From: Crossaster papposus
Taxonomy: Eukaryota > Echinodermata > Asteroidea > Velatida > Solasteridae
DNA length: 64,000 bases
Assembly: GCA_037893245.1 (NCBI GenBank)
Contig: JBAIAA010000119.1
Coordinates: 372,001 to 436,000, forward strand
Direction of reading: 5' to 3'
Position 1 is the first letter of the stretch, and each line of letters opens with the position of its first letter. The notes beneath the pieces were generated by a model. It did no database searches. It saw nothing but the letters and a program-made list of their open reading frames with translations, and had not been told where the DNA came from. The position numbers were made by a program, and so were the translations under genes. This document shows positions 1 to 12,976 of this stretch, piece by piece.

Positions 1-29
1 ACTAGTATTTGCCTCTCTTTTTTCAAGGT

Positions 30-262
30 AGCTCAACTCAAACTTGAAAATTGATGAGTAAACACTTATTTTTTCATTTTTATTCATACCAAATGAAGCA
101 AATTCTAATATTCTAGCAAATGCTGGAAAATAAAAAGTAAATATGTTTACTAAGTCTGTAGCAAATACTTTCTAGTAAATACTTTTGCTTCATTTTTATT
201 CATCAGATGCTAGTAAACGCTTGAAAATTGGTAGTAAAAGCAAATGCTAGTTTTTATTCATA
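30..262. repeat. Degenerate AGTAAA-type motif cluster
   Basis: Variants of GTAAA(T/C)(A/G)CTT and GCTAGTAAA recur irregularly, with three copies of a TTTTTATTCATA-like segment. It resembles the motif-array elements further up the window but has no clear ends. Confidence 0.4.
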
Positions 263-1071
263 CGACCCACTAGCATCTGTTTAGTTTTAGTTTTTTTTTC
301 AAAATTGGATTCTCTTGAGATTTATTTTGATCAACTCAAACTGCCAACCTCCAATTGTAAACTAATAAATATTGTTATTATTCCCATCTGTAATTTGGGG
401 TTCAAGGTTGCATTAATACATGGTTTACTCCTTTGTTGATTAATATAAAATCGAGTTATAAATAATTATGTCATAACATTTCCTTTGTAATGTTTCACAC
501 TTTCTTGATTTCATTTTTGTTTTGTTTTTTGTTTGTTGGTAATCAACAACAAAATGCCCAAAGCACCAGATAAAAGTGCCAAGAAAGGTTTCCTTTTAAA
601 ATCTTTAAAGAGAAACAGTGACCAAAACAATCAATGTGATTTGCATTGAAGTATTTGGTTTCAAAATAATGATTTGTTGAGCAGCATGCAAGCTAAGTAC
701 ATACTTTCTAAAACCACAACAGCAGTAAACACAGCTCCCCAGGCACAAACAAACCTGTAGCTATCAAATGGAAAAGAAACATCTTGAAAAGGTAAAGCAG
801 CCCTAGGCCTGTTGTCAGGTTCCTAAACACTCCAGACATCAAACATCCCTTAGCAAAAACAAACAACTTGAAGGATGAAGTGGTCCTGGCAAAGTGAAGA
901 AGGTTTAGAGAGGCCTTGCTGGCCTCAGACAATAAACAAAGACCTGGGTCTTGGGGGAGGTGGCTATAATGAATATCACAGGATCCGCAGATTTTGTTCA
1001 GTCTATCCATCATTCGGTATAGTGATTTTCAGCCAGTGGTCCATCAGTGCCATCTTTAACATAAAGCACGA

Positions 1072-1275
1072 CCTAAATAGCATTTCATATACCAAGTGGA
1101 TTTCTAAAAACATGGTGAACATTTTTAATAAGAATGTTTGGTATGTTTAGACCCCCAAAAAATCAGAAGAGCAAAGGACGGTGGATTTTGTTAAATCGGT
1201 TGACTTTTTTCAACAACAATGTTTGGTATTTTTGTACACACAAATCGGGAGCCAAGGACGGTGTTTGGTATAGCA
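1072..1275 (+). repeat. Dispersed repeat, copy 1
   Basis: The segment from the CACTTGGTAT-related region to GGTGTTTGGTATAGC matches, in opposite orientation, 33,556-33,725 (shared: ATTTCTAAAAA, AACATTTTTAATA-like, GGACGGTGGA, CAACAATGTTTGG). It carries the apparent seed of the 15-bp minisatellite found next to the other copy. Confidence 0.6.
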
Positions 1276-1636
1276 GAATGTTTAGTAAGCGGCGGCGTTG
1301 CACTGTATATAGGCATCCCTCTAAAACAATGTCTACCTGTACCCTGAGAGTATTTTGTACAGGATTTACTAGTGGAACTCATTATTTAGGACATATAAAA
1401 CACAGATGAACTCTGTATAACCCCAGATCGCTAGAGGCAATACCACAAGGTATAGTTCTGCAAATCACCTGGGTTTCCTCTGTGGTCAGCTGTGCCAACA
1501 ACCACAAGTCATGTTGTGAATTATAAACATAGTTCATGATGCAAAGGGAAATAACTTTAGAAATACCTTAAAACCCCCCACTTCCGAGAGTGGGTTAAAG
1601 ATCATATTAAACTTGGAGGATTCAGGATTGTTAGAG

Positions 1637-2020
1637 TTAAAGGTAGGATACACCATTGGTAATTGTTTGAATTATCATGAATGGGCGGATTTGGGGGGGT
1701 TGTGTTTTATAGTAAATATGTCCGAAGTTTAACAATCACGGATACTGAGAGAAGCAAGAACAAATGGCATAAATTGTTTTCAACCGGCGTCGAACAGTGG
1801 TTCTTATGTTGTTCTGGGGTTTGTTTGCGATCGCCGTCCGGTGATTGTGAATTTTGTTTTATAAAATTCAATTTTTCGGAACAATTACAGGATAACTTGC
1901 GCAATCATTTTGCTGGATGCCTACAATCATTATTTACTTTCAAATAAGCACGACATTTCTTAATAATTCAGTAGTGAAGATGTTCGATATCTGCAAATGG
2001 TGTATCCTCCCTCTAAATTA
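1637..2020 (+). mobile_element. TTAA-flanked MITE family A, copy 1
   Basis: Starts TTAA then AGGTAGGATACACCATTGG and ends with AATGGTGTATCC. The internal body (GATGCTGAGAGAAGCAAG, GATCGCCGTCC) is shared with the other copies. The right end is worn. Confidence 0.8.
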
Positions 2021-5000
2021 ACAGTCTGAATGTGTGATTTTACTAGTCTAGGTTATTAGGAACAAAGAGATGAATTTTCATAAATTGGATTTTAAAAAAA
2101 ATAAAGATTTGTTAATTTGAACCATGATTGAAAAATGACCAGGTGCATATAATAATTGTAAAGGAATCGACTAGAGTGGGGTTTATCTGTAAGTGTAACT
2201 TCTAGCCAAGCCCTCCACCAACTGAATTATCCAACGGTGCGGTATGTTGGCAGTTTCCAATATTTGCCAATTTGATTTGTTCAACTTTATAAATTTCAAT
2301 TTGTATGCTTTAATTTAATAACAATAATATCTTAGCATCTGTACCCCCCCCCCCCCCCCAAAAAAAAAGTATTTCTTTTGCGCTTCATTTGAGCATCTTG
2401 TGCACAAAAGATGTACCTACATTGCAAATAGTTGTAATTGTATAAATTGATTACTCCATACATGTACATGTCTGAACATACCCTATCAAAAGTGATTAAC
2501 TTTTGTATTGCCTAAGGAAGAAACTCCAAGATTTAGAAAAAAAGACCTTCATTTTGTTCCAAACAAACATTAGCTTGAACTAATAACAAAGACAACAGTT
2601 CTTTTGAGGGTAGCTGTAGGCATCAAGACCCACTACAAGCTCCCCAGAGATACTCCAGGTTGCAACCAAGCTGTTACTCAGGTGTTAGTAGTCATATTCC
2701 ATCACTTCAGACCAACCATGAGAGAACACACACTACTACAATAAACCACTGACTAGAATGATTTATCACCAATGTTTTCAGGTCATTTATCACCAATGTT
2801 TTCAGGTCCTTTCAAAGGTAAAAGTCGGAGTTGTTCCTACACCAGTGTAGAACTTGTCCATAAATCTTCTTTTTATGTTCTATTCATTTTTGCTGACAGT
2901 TGACACGAACCATATGCTTACTGTAAAATTTACAGCTATATAGTCAACATTTCAGAAAACTTGTCAAAAAAAACACAGTTATTAGTGATATTTTTAAAGG
3001 GACAAACATCACAAATTAGCAATGTCCATACCGGACACATAGAGCCATATCTTAATCACAAAAATGAGAGTGATATATAACATGACACAGAAAAATACAA
3101 GAATGAGGAAAAACGTGCACAATTAGCATCTAACAACTCACTATTTTGAACTGTACTAGTAGAAAACATAAAAGGCGTTAAACAAAAACAGAACTTTTTG
3201 CAGTACAGTTTTCTTTTACCTTTACACGACTCAAATCTCAGGAGTACAACCTGATAAACAATACTGAAAATCAAATTTCATACCTTATTTATCCAAAGAA
3301 ACTTGAGAAAAAGTATTCATTTCCAGTGCAAACAACAAGGCTACACAAATTAAGCTAAAATTTGATATCCTTTTTTCCCTAAAATCCAAATTTGTTCAAG
3401 AAACCAATCTCTCCACCTGGCCTAGACTAGTGAGTGATGACAAAGGATCTTTTGATTTACTTTTTGACAGTTTTTGTTCAGTCTTGAGACTTTCTTCAGA
3501 GTATTTCCCACACATGTGTTGTCCACATGATGCACCAGAGTGCACATAGTGAGAAAACAAGAAACTCAAGCTGTTTCTGTGGAGGGAGCGGTGGGAGACA
3601 GAAAGCGACCAATAAACTTCTCAGCTTGAGACCAGGGTCCAGGTTATGATTCAATCCACATGAATTCCAGAACACCTCTTTGCTATCTTTGCTAGTACCC
3701 GTCTATAAGAATGTACATGTACACCCAGGCTGATACCTGCCTGGTGCCCAACCATGCCCTGGTACAGTAGACATGCCTAGGCTTTTTTTCTGACCGACCA
3801 ATCAACCTCGGTCGACCTTTTCGCACCGGTCTGGTGACAACCTGGGCCAGTAGTTCATCAGCAGGGTATCTCAGCTCTAAGGCTGGGCGACTGTACTGAC
3901 ACCACATGCTTGATGAAGGAGAATTCTTTAACCCACAAATCTACACTGAATCATGCAATGACTATATCCAAGTCCAACAGGGGTGGTACATAGTACAGAC
4001 AAATCTGACGGACATTTCCTGACAGCGAGTGCTGAGCTGATAACATAATCCTAGGAACTCACCCATATAGTATGCAAGTACATGAATCATAACTCAAAGC
4101 TTAATGGCAACTTAATCCTGAATACTGTTCCACACTTTGGTGTTTAGATTTTCTATTAAATTCACGAACTATTTAAACTTCAAGTTAATTACATTTTCCT
4201 ACAAATTATGTTGAAAACCAAATTTAATCACAACCCCACAGATATTGGTAAAAGGAAATAAACTGAAATTAATTGGTTACACCAAGACCACAATTTGCAA
4301 ACAAATGTGAAAACAAATGAAACAAATACATCTCAGCAAAGATGATCACTAAAAAACGATGACTGACAAAACAACCTAACCTAAGGCTTGCTCTCTTTGA
4401 ATGGGGGCCACTGACCCCCCCCCCCTTATTTCACAGGTCATCTGCCTAACAAATTGTCAAATCTGCTTTAAAAAAACTGACAAATAACAGCAATTAAACC
4501 CAGTGAACTGGCAAACTATTAGAACCTCTCTAGAGCATAATTCAACTTCCCTTCTGCAAGGTTCCCCCAGTACTTTACAAAACATCCTGGAATAATAAGT
4601 CTTATTCTGACGACACCATGGGTATAGATATGCATGATGATATATAAATAAATAGGTAGATACGATAAATAATAATATGACCCATATTATTAAAAAACAA
4701 TTGACCTAGTTCTCTGCAATTCCTTTTGAAGTCGGGAAAATAGAAGAAAAAACAGAAGATTTTTCTTTCAAAAGACCTAAAGTCACACAATAACAAATAA
4801 GTTGTACATTATACTAGCTGCCACTGAAGACATAAACTGCTGTTCTATCCACTCCCTTACCTTGTGTGTGGTGCATATCTGACCCAAATCTGAAATACTG
4901 GTCCATGGAATGCAGAAATATGAAACAGACAGAGATTGCTAGCAGTAGCTGCCATGGGAGAATATAATGCAGTATGGATAATATTGAAATTCTTGACTAT

Positions 5001-6875
5001 AGTGAGTGTTCACAAACTAAGTATTGTGTCCGTCACACGCAGCAAAATATCCTAACACAACGATCATTAGACATCACTGAATGAGATTCAATAGGGGAAC
5101 TCTAATGCACAAAGTTATGACTGGCATAGTAATGTATAACTCTGATGAAATTAATTTAAAACAAAAAGAGTGAGTGGATACAGCTAGCCAGACAGGTGTA
5201 TTAGTGGTACAACTACTGTACACAGGATACAGTGGGGTTTCATAGGCTGGGGTGACAGAAGTTAGAGTATTCATGGAAAATCTCATTGGCTGGTTACTGC
5301 TGGAAGGGGAGGGACCAAAGTCAGCCTGACCAATGATTAATTACCAAGTAATCTGATCTGAATACAGATTTGCATAGTTCAAAGGTCATCTGTTTTAAAT
5401 TTTAAAAAATTATGCAGTGTGGTTCCCTCCAATACAGGAGAGAACCACACATGCGGAGGGAAGGCTGGCACTAACTGAAACAGCCTGTGACTGTCTGGCC
5501 AATCAGAATTAGTCTTACAGCAGTGCATCAGGCTGATTCATTTAGGAGACACAGAGGGGTGTTCCAGGGACTTGAAGATTGCTGGACTAAATGGAGTAGT
5601 CCAACTTGATCAATTCGTTTTACTCATGGTGCACTTTGAGTTGAACTCTGTGCGAACCTGGGCTAATGCATGTCAGTGCAGAGACTTCACAAAATGCAGT
5701 GTACAATCGTAAGAAAATACATCGATTGAAACAAACGTTGAATATACACTAAACAAATATACTTCTATTTACATCAAATAAGTTAACAGGAGAAAGAACA
5801 ATACTTGTGTATCATCTATAATACAGACACTTCTCCAATTTGGTCCTATCTATAATATGAAATAAAATATTTAAATTTATTCCGACAGGATACTACACAC
5901 TTGTATACTTATGAATATGCAGCATTTGCAGCACATAGCACCATGTGTTTTTTCCAAGAAGTATCATTTTCACCTTATAAAAATTCTGTACACGACTACC
6001 ATTTACTACATTTTTTACACTTTTCGCCTAAATCCTTTTAAATCATGCAGAAATAATGTTCATATCATACTCCGAGAAGATACATCAATAAGTTAGACAA
6101 AAACAAAATTTGTTTGAAATTTAAAACATAATATTCATGTGTACATCTGCAGGGTATCAGGGAAAGTCATGATAAAAATGTCAAAGTTTACAAAATGTCT
6201 AGTCTAGACTGTGACTGTGGTGGTCCAGTCAGGTTCAACTCAATCATTTTTAGTTCTAAGTTAAATCAGTGACGACGAGACAGAACCTTTGTGTAGGGAG
6301 TCTGACTCACAGGAACACAGTGTCTACAAAGGTGGAAATATGAAAGGTTTATAGCCCCACATTGGAAAATTTAGGCAAGATTGTTTGTTGTTAGATTAGA
6401 CGACTCATTAAAAAATGCTAAAAGAAAAATGCCTAAAAGAAAAATGCCAAAATGAAAAACTAAATTTAACAAATAATCAAATTAACTGCAACTTACTCTT
6501 CATAACAATTTAAAACACAAATATGCCAAAAAATGACCCAAATATATACCATTATGAATAAGAACCAAAAAGTAAAAAAATTAAAATAAAAAAACCACCA
6601 CCAAAACTACATAGCAGTATTTTGTCTAGACTAGAGCTCAGTGTTATGTTTTTTTTTAAAGGTTCATATGTTTTTGTTTTACGTTCCTTATGCAGTGATA
6701 AGCTCAGCGAGATTTATTGCAAAGGTTGATTTCATGCATGGCTTGCCCTCTAATATACGAGGATCTCTTTTACCAAATAGCCTTAATAAGATTGCTAGCC
6801 CCCCTCCCCAACATGGCAGCTACACATAAATCAATGTAAATTCATGAATCAAACATAACTAGATGTGAGCAGCCC

Positions 6876-7214
6876 TTAGATACACCATTGGTAGTTGCTT
6901 GAATATCATGAATAGGTCGATTTGGGGGTCGTAATTTATAGTGTTTTATAGTTTAACTGACTGTTTTGAAGTATTATATCATGGATGCTGAGAAAAGCAA
7001 GAAAACGGCGTTCGTTCGTTTTCAACCGCAATCGCCGTCCAGTGATCCTGATTTTTTGTTAACTTCAATTTTTTTGAAATAATTACAGAATATCTAGTGC
7101 AATAATTTTGCTGGATGTCTAAAATCATTATTTTTCTCCAAATAAGTAAGATATGTTTTAATAATTCGGTAGTAAAATGTTTCTATATCTGCAATTGGTG
7201 TATTCCACCTTTAA
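6876..7214 (+). mobile_element. MITE family A, copy 2
   Basis: Left inverted repeat lacks the AGGTAGG start (begins TTAGATACACCATTGG); right end GGTGTATTCCACCTTTAA. The body includes ATGGATGCTGAGAAAAGC. Confidence 0.75.
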
Positions 7215-7663
7215 AGTTATACCATTTTTTAGTTGTGCATTTTTGTTCGTTTGAAGCAGCGACAGTTCTCAATATCTAATGAACAGTGCTTGACAACTAC
7301 CTGACAATGATTAAGCTCTGTGTAAATGCCGTATATTCTGAGAAAATAATATTCTAAGAATTTAAATTTGAACTAACTACTCCTGAACATTTCAAAAAAG
7401 ATGCATGCTCTGAGATGCATGTTTGGACTTCTTTCATTATTTTCTTCAAAATGACAGCATGCCAGAAAGAATAACTTTACAGGGAGTTTAGGGTCACTAA
7501 TATATTTATATCAAGTAAGCTTTTAAACAATACTTTGGTTGGTTACTTTTTGGGAAGTTGCAAAAGGTATACTCTCCCTAAAGCATCTATCTATGCCAGT
7601 TGGAAACCCAAACACAGTCATTTGTAGTCACACCTGTCAGTGTTCAATCAATGCAGACCATAG

Positions 7664-7738
7664 CAGGTGTTTTACAATCAGTGCAGGTGTTTTACAATCA
7701 GTGCAGGTGTTTTACAATCGATACAGGCGTTTTACAAG
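7664..7738 (+). repeat. 20-bp tandem repeat, about 3.7 copies
   Basis: Unit CAGGTGTTTTACAATCAGTG repeated, the last copies worn. Confidence 0.8.
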
Positions 7739-7902
7739 GCAATCATGTACCAGGGACCTCACTATACAAGCAAGTCTCAAATCTTGACTTGATACTACCC
7801 AGGTGTTTATTATTTGTCACCTGGATGCAGGCCTGGCATTTGTTGTTTCAAGCCCAACATACAATATCAAATGAAGACATTTTAGCTCGGCTGGTATGGG
7901 CT

Positions 7903-8144
7903 GGGGCCAATTTCATAGAGCTGTTGAGCACAACAATTTGCTCAGCACCAACAAGTCTTGCTCAAAAATAACGGGTTGCCAGCCAAAACTCCATGTGCAT
8001 TTCATGCTAAGCAAAAACCAACTGAATATAACTCAGAAAAAATATAAGTTACCAAAAAATGTGGTTTGTAACCCTGTTTTAAACAAGGGAGAATGTTTAT
8101 GCTAAGCAAATTTGTGTGCTTAACAGCCCTATGAAATCGGCCCC
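7903..8144 (+). mobile_element. MITE family B (GGGGCCAATTTCAT ends), copy 1
   Basis: Begins GGGGCCAATTTCATAGAGCT and ends AGCCCTATGAAATCGGCCCC, imperfect inverted repeats; the interior has repeated GCTTAGCA/GCTAAGCA motifs. Confidence 0.8.
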
Positions 8145-8621
8145 TGGTCACACTGAAATTACACATTTATGTTAACAGGAAATGTGCTGCTAAACCTCTC
8201 TAATACAGTGTACAAGACTCTTGGTGAACTGGAAGCAGTATTTGAAAAAAATTTACCACTATGGTCTGCCGACCATCATGGAAAAATTGATAGCAAATTT
8301 CCCTTTTTTGACAGCACAACTAGTGCCATGATTTCACAGAATGCTTGAGATTAAAGTATTCACTTATAGTCAAGGTATTTTGTTAGTTTTTTTGTTTTGT
8401 TTTAAAGAAAGGCAAGAAAATAATTCAGTTATTTTCAGAATTTGTTATATGGAAGTCTGTAATGTATTTATGTTTAATGGCAAAGATATGAGTGCACAAA
8501 ATGAACTTCTTATGGATCAGAGAAAATACAACATATCCCTTTACACAGACGAGGAATAAATCATGTTTTACATGCATTCCTGGGGCCAGCCTCTCATCGT
8601 TAAATATGTTCACAGCTTGTC

Positions 8622-8631
8622 AAGGGGGGAG

Positions 8632-8662
<31 letters not shown>
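8622..8662. repeat. Poly-G tract
   Basis: Nearly pure G run of about 40 bases. Similar G or C runs occur at 2,343, 4,417, 15,428, 15,488, 40,379, 43,972, 46,829, 47,349, 58,607 and 63,499. Confidence 0.9.
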
Positions 8663-10767
8663 TCAAGGAGTTGCTAAGGGTGGCGTACATCTTGAGGTGC
8701 AATGTACCAGAAAATATGACAGCTGCTATTTCAGTCCTCTTTAGAACCTGACATTTTCGGTAGTTTACATTTTAGACAGAGAAAGAAATTGTCACCTTTA
8801 AACATGTAAGATCACTTGTAAATGTTACGTCATTGTAATCATTTACATGTATCCAATCTGCATTATTTGAAATGCGATACAGTTTTTGAAAAGTAGATTT
8901 TGATCAACTGACTGTATTTAACTGTGTGAATCTTGTAACAGTCCACACGGTTTGTTTTTACAGTAAAACCGATTTTTGAAATTTTTGGAAAATAATCAAT
9001 TTGAATGAGAGGTAATGCTTTTTCTGGATGGAAATGAGAAATTTGCAGATTTTTTGTTAGTAATTTTCTCTACCTCTCACATTCCTAAAATGGGTTTAAT
9101 AATTAGCTGAATTGAATATACAGCTCGATTCTGATGATGTATCAAAACTTTGAGCATAGATACCCATAAATCATATTGGAGAATCAGGACTCTATCAGGG
9201 AAAAAAAAAAAGGGAAAAAACAATTTGACTGGAATTAGTATTTATTTCGCCTGCTGGACCAGATGACAATTTAATCCTTGAGGAGGATGTTGGCCCCTGG
9301 AAGGATAAAACTAACAGGAAATTTGATTGGTCCACATATTAAAATTGAGTCCAAGATCTTAAGTGGGTCGCGATAAATGCTTCAAAAATCAACTGAAAGT
9401 TGAGATGCTGAAGCTTAATGAAGGAGACAGATTCTCCATCTTAGACTTGTTTAGGCAAATATTGCAGGAAAACGGAGATCACTGCGAGAGATCAAGTGAG
9501 AGATCAAACAAACAGAGATTAATGTTGACTACATGTGAAATGGAGAGGATGTCCTTAGGCCTTGGTAGAAAAGGTCACTGAATTTGAAAACGGGTCTTAT
9601 TCATGCTACATGTACATGTATGCAGTCAGACATCAAATTATCAACAATTATTTCAAAATTCAAGAAAATTAAAAAGGTTTAGGTTTTTCCTACTAAAGCA
9701 GGGTCACTGCTTGGCATTTAAATAAAGCAACCCCCCCCAAAAAAATTAAAAACCACACCTTAAAATAAATAAAAGTATTGATTGTAGTCATATATGTAAA
9801 AAAAAATGTACTTTATGTGAATATTTATGTACATGTACACTAAAAGAAATGCAAATTAAAAAGGAATACATTTAAAGACACAAAAATGAATAAATAATTG
9901 TTAAACTTGATAAATACAAATTGCTGGATTCCAAGTCCTGCTTGGCATGAGTGTGTTTCCACTGGAAAGCCATTTATGTACAGAATGTTTATAAAATTAG
10001 ATTTTTAACGAAATATTGGATTCCAAAATTGGCTTCCATCACTTCTTGCAGCCAACTTGAAAATCAAAATAGCAAAATCTACAAAGGATATTAAGTGAAC
10101 AGTTATTAAAACTGTTATTCTTTTTACGAGGTAGGCTAAACTAAAACTGAAATCATATTAGCACCAACCCCAAAAAATCAGAGCTTGTAACGAAAACAAA
10201 TAGTTTACAAAACATTTAGCACCACTGCAGTCTGTGATAAAGATACAGCTAATAAAACGTAGTAAAGTGAAAACAAAGTTTGATTAAACAGGGCTTGATG
10301 GGCATTAAATATATGCATAACTCTTTACTGAAGTACAGGTAGCAACAATTAACAAAACTTATTGCAAGACACAAATTGATGTAGCCTTCATTTTTGTAAG
10401 CAAATATTTTTGGCTGTACCAATGTAAGAAAACCATTGTATTTGACACATTGGAGGGCTGATCAGTCAGGGTTACCACAGAAATCTGAAAACCAAAATCC
10501 AGAACTTTCCAGGACTAGAATATGTCAATTTCCAATATATGACATTTAATGCCATTTTGCAGAGTAATGTTAACACAGAAAAACTTGGAATCACCAAACT
10601 TTGACACGACGATCCATCTGAAACACACTGCACCCAAACCATCACAGATAAACACACCAAATTTATGTCTCTGCATTCAAACACTTCGGCACAAAAAACT
10701 ATGTGCATCACAGATGGCAATAAATTGGCAGGACTGCTGCAAACTCTTAAAATTATAACTCAGGAGG

Positions 10768-11146
10768 TAAAGGTAGGATACACCATTTGCATATATCGAA
10801 AATATTTACTACCGAATTATTAAGAAATATTTTACTCATTTGAAAGTAAATAATGATTCTAGGCATCCAGCAAAATTATTGCGCTAGATATCCTGTAATT
10901 ATTTTGAAAAATTAAATTTTATAAAGAAAAATTTGCGGCGATCGCCGGACGGCGATCGCGGAAAAAACAAAGATAACATAAGAATAACTGCTTGAAAACA
11001 AACGCTGTTTTTCGTGCTTTTCTCGGCATCCATGATTGTAAAACTTTTGACAAGTCAGTTAAACAATATTTACTGTAAAATACAACCCCCAAATCCACCC
11101 ATTCATGATAATTCAAGCAATTACCAATGGTGTATCCTTCCTTGAA
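10768..11146 (-). mobile_element. MITE family A, copy 3
   Basis: Same family in reverse: left AGGTAGGATACACCATTTGC, right AATTACCAATGGTGTATCC. It lies about 300 bp from copy 4 in opposite orientation. Confidence 0.8.
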
Positions 11147-11450
11147 TGGTCATGGTATCTGGATTTTATGGACAATAAACTCTGAATGTTACAACTCGGC
11201 AAGGTTAAGCAAACTACAAAACAACCAGTTGGCTCAACGATATTCTCTCCGTGTAACCTTTCCTTGGATCCAAAAAGTCGTAACTTTGTTTGCTGTGGCG
11301 ATACAAACAACTGATGTAAAACCACCAGGAGACAGACATGTAAACTGTTTCCAAATGAAAGATATGTCTGCCAATGATAGCGCCCTCTAGTGGGCAAACA
11401 GAAGCAGCTAGCCATTTATAACTCAAGATCAGAGTTGGTTAGGTTGCCAC

Positions 11451-11814
11451 TTAAAGGTAGGATACACCATTGGTAATTGCTTGAATTATCAGAAATAGGT
11501 GGATTTAGGGGGTTTTCATTTATAGTAAATATTATTTAATTGACCTGTCTGAAGTTTTACGATCATGGATGCTGAGAAAAGCAAGAAAAACAGTGTTTGT
11601 TTTCAACCGACGTCGGGCAGTGGTTATTATGTTGTTCTTAGTTTTTTCCCAATCGTCGATCAAATTCAATTTTGTGGAACAATTACAGGATATTTAGCGC
11701 AATAATTTTGCTGGATGCCTAGAATCATTATTTACTTTCAAATAAGTAAGATATTTCTTAATAATTCGGTAGTAAAACATTTCGATATCTGTAAATGGTG
11801 TATCCTACCTTTAA
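11451..11814 (+). mobile_element. MITE family A, copy 4
   Basis: Clean copy: TTAA, AGGTAGGATACACCATTGG at the left, and GTGTATCCTACCT, TTAA at the right. The TTAA duplication supports a piggyBac-type target preference. Confidence 0.85.
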
Positions 11815-12799
11815 TGAAATATAATGCCTATAACTTCTCCTCACAATGGGATAATATGAGGTGGCCTACTGTGATGTTAATAATACTTAAGAAATTTGTT
11901 AACACATTAATTATTTTACTGCAAGAATGATAGTCTGGTTCCCTGACTACCAGAATGATAGAATGACATTGTTGTAATGGCATTATGTCCCTTCGTGGTC
12001 CAGAGTTACTGAACTGCGTGAATTTAGCCTAATTTAAACTCTGTAGATACAAGTGATTTCAAAAACACCTTTCTCAAAGTAAAGTAAATGTTGCACAATG
12101 GTGAGAAATTGAGGACACATAATCCGGGACGGATCCAAGAAGCGGTCTAAGAAGGGCAAACTTCCTCATTTATTACGTAAGTTGCCCAACATTTTTTGTT
12201 TTGACAATTTTAGGTTTGTGAATTATGGCATAACTTGGGTCTGGTAGAGTAAGTTGTGGTGTAGCAACTGAAATTGACCGATTTACCAGCAACACACTCA
12301 CAGGTTTGTTTGAAATGAATAAATAATTGTTTTACTTGTGACAGAATTTTTAGAGTTGCCACACGATTCCGTAGAAAGTCGGACAAAACTACTTTCAAAA
12401 TGGCGGTCAGAGGTGATTCATTGACTGTTTCATGAATGAACAGTATCATACAAAACTCTAGTAAATGCTGTTACCTGTACCATCCTGGTCCAAGATAATT
12501 ATGTTATTTCAAGCGTTGCGCAGTTACACCGAGTTTCGTGAAATCATTCGTACGTTTCTAGCATGGTGTGCCAGGGTGCAAGTTACGCACCGTTTCATAA
12601 ACCAGTGTTGAGAGGTTCTACAAGGAAATAATCTGAATCTGCAGCCAACCCATGTTTAAATCAGCATACATGCCATGTAGACCTGGTCTTAATGGTCCCA
12701 GTTCTGCCAAGAGAGCTCCCCTCCTTTCCTTTTCTTGGATACGTCCCAAGATTTCATCAAATTTAAAGAAAAGAAAAGTAGAGATCAATATCTTCCTAC

Positions 12800-12976
12800 C
12801 CAACTCCAAGGGCGTGTCCTCCAGCTGTGACGGGTCGGGCAAGGATTGGCACTGCATATCCTGGTCTCTTCAGGTCTGGACAGGAGGTTGCAGGAGGTAT
12901 CCTGTAACGTCCGACCACTACGTAGACGACAGAGGACTAGACGAGACTTTACCCCTCCCCCACAGGTGGCTGAACA
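12800..12976 (-). CDS. ADAMTS9: Exon 27: TSR20, last exon in the window
   Basis: 59 codons, phase 0/0, acceptor gtccag. [29 protein letters not shown] and SWRTRPWSW. The frame runs into a stop seven codons after a GTAGGA donor. I place the exon end at that donor because WSW is where every other TSR exon ends, in phase 0. If the donor were not used, the protein would end 3 residues later. Confidence 0.85.

Larger units (their letters stand above)
1..12799. other. Long 3' intron region without recognisable exons
   Basis: No CS-x-x-C TSR exon and no GON-domain piece could be found on either strand. It holds four copies of the TTAA-flanked MITE, one GGGGCC-family MITE, a dispersed repeat (1,072-1,275), a poly-C tract near 2,343, a poly-G tract near 8,634 and a 20-bp tandem repeat near 7,664. 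2,020-6,870, 8,145-10,767 and 11,815-12,799 show nothing else I can name. Confidence 0.7.
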
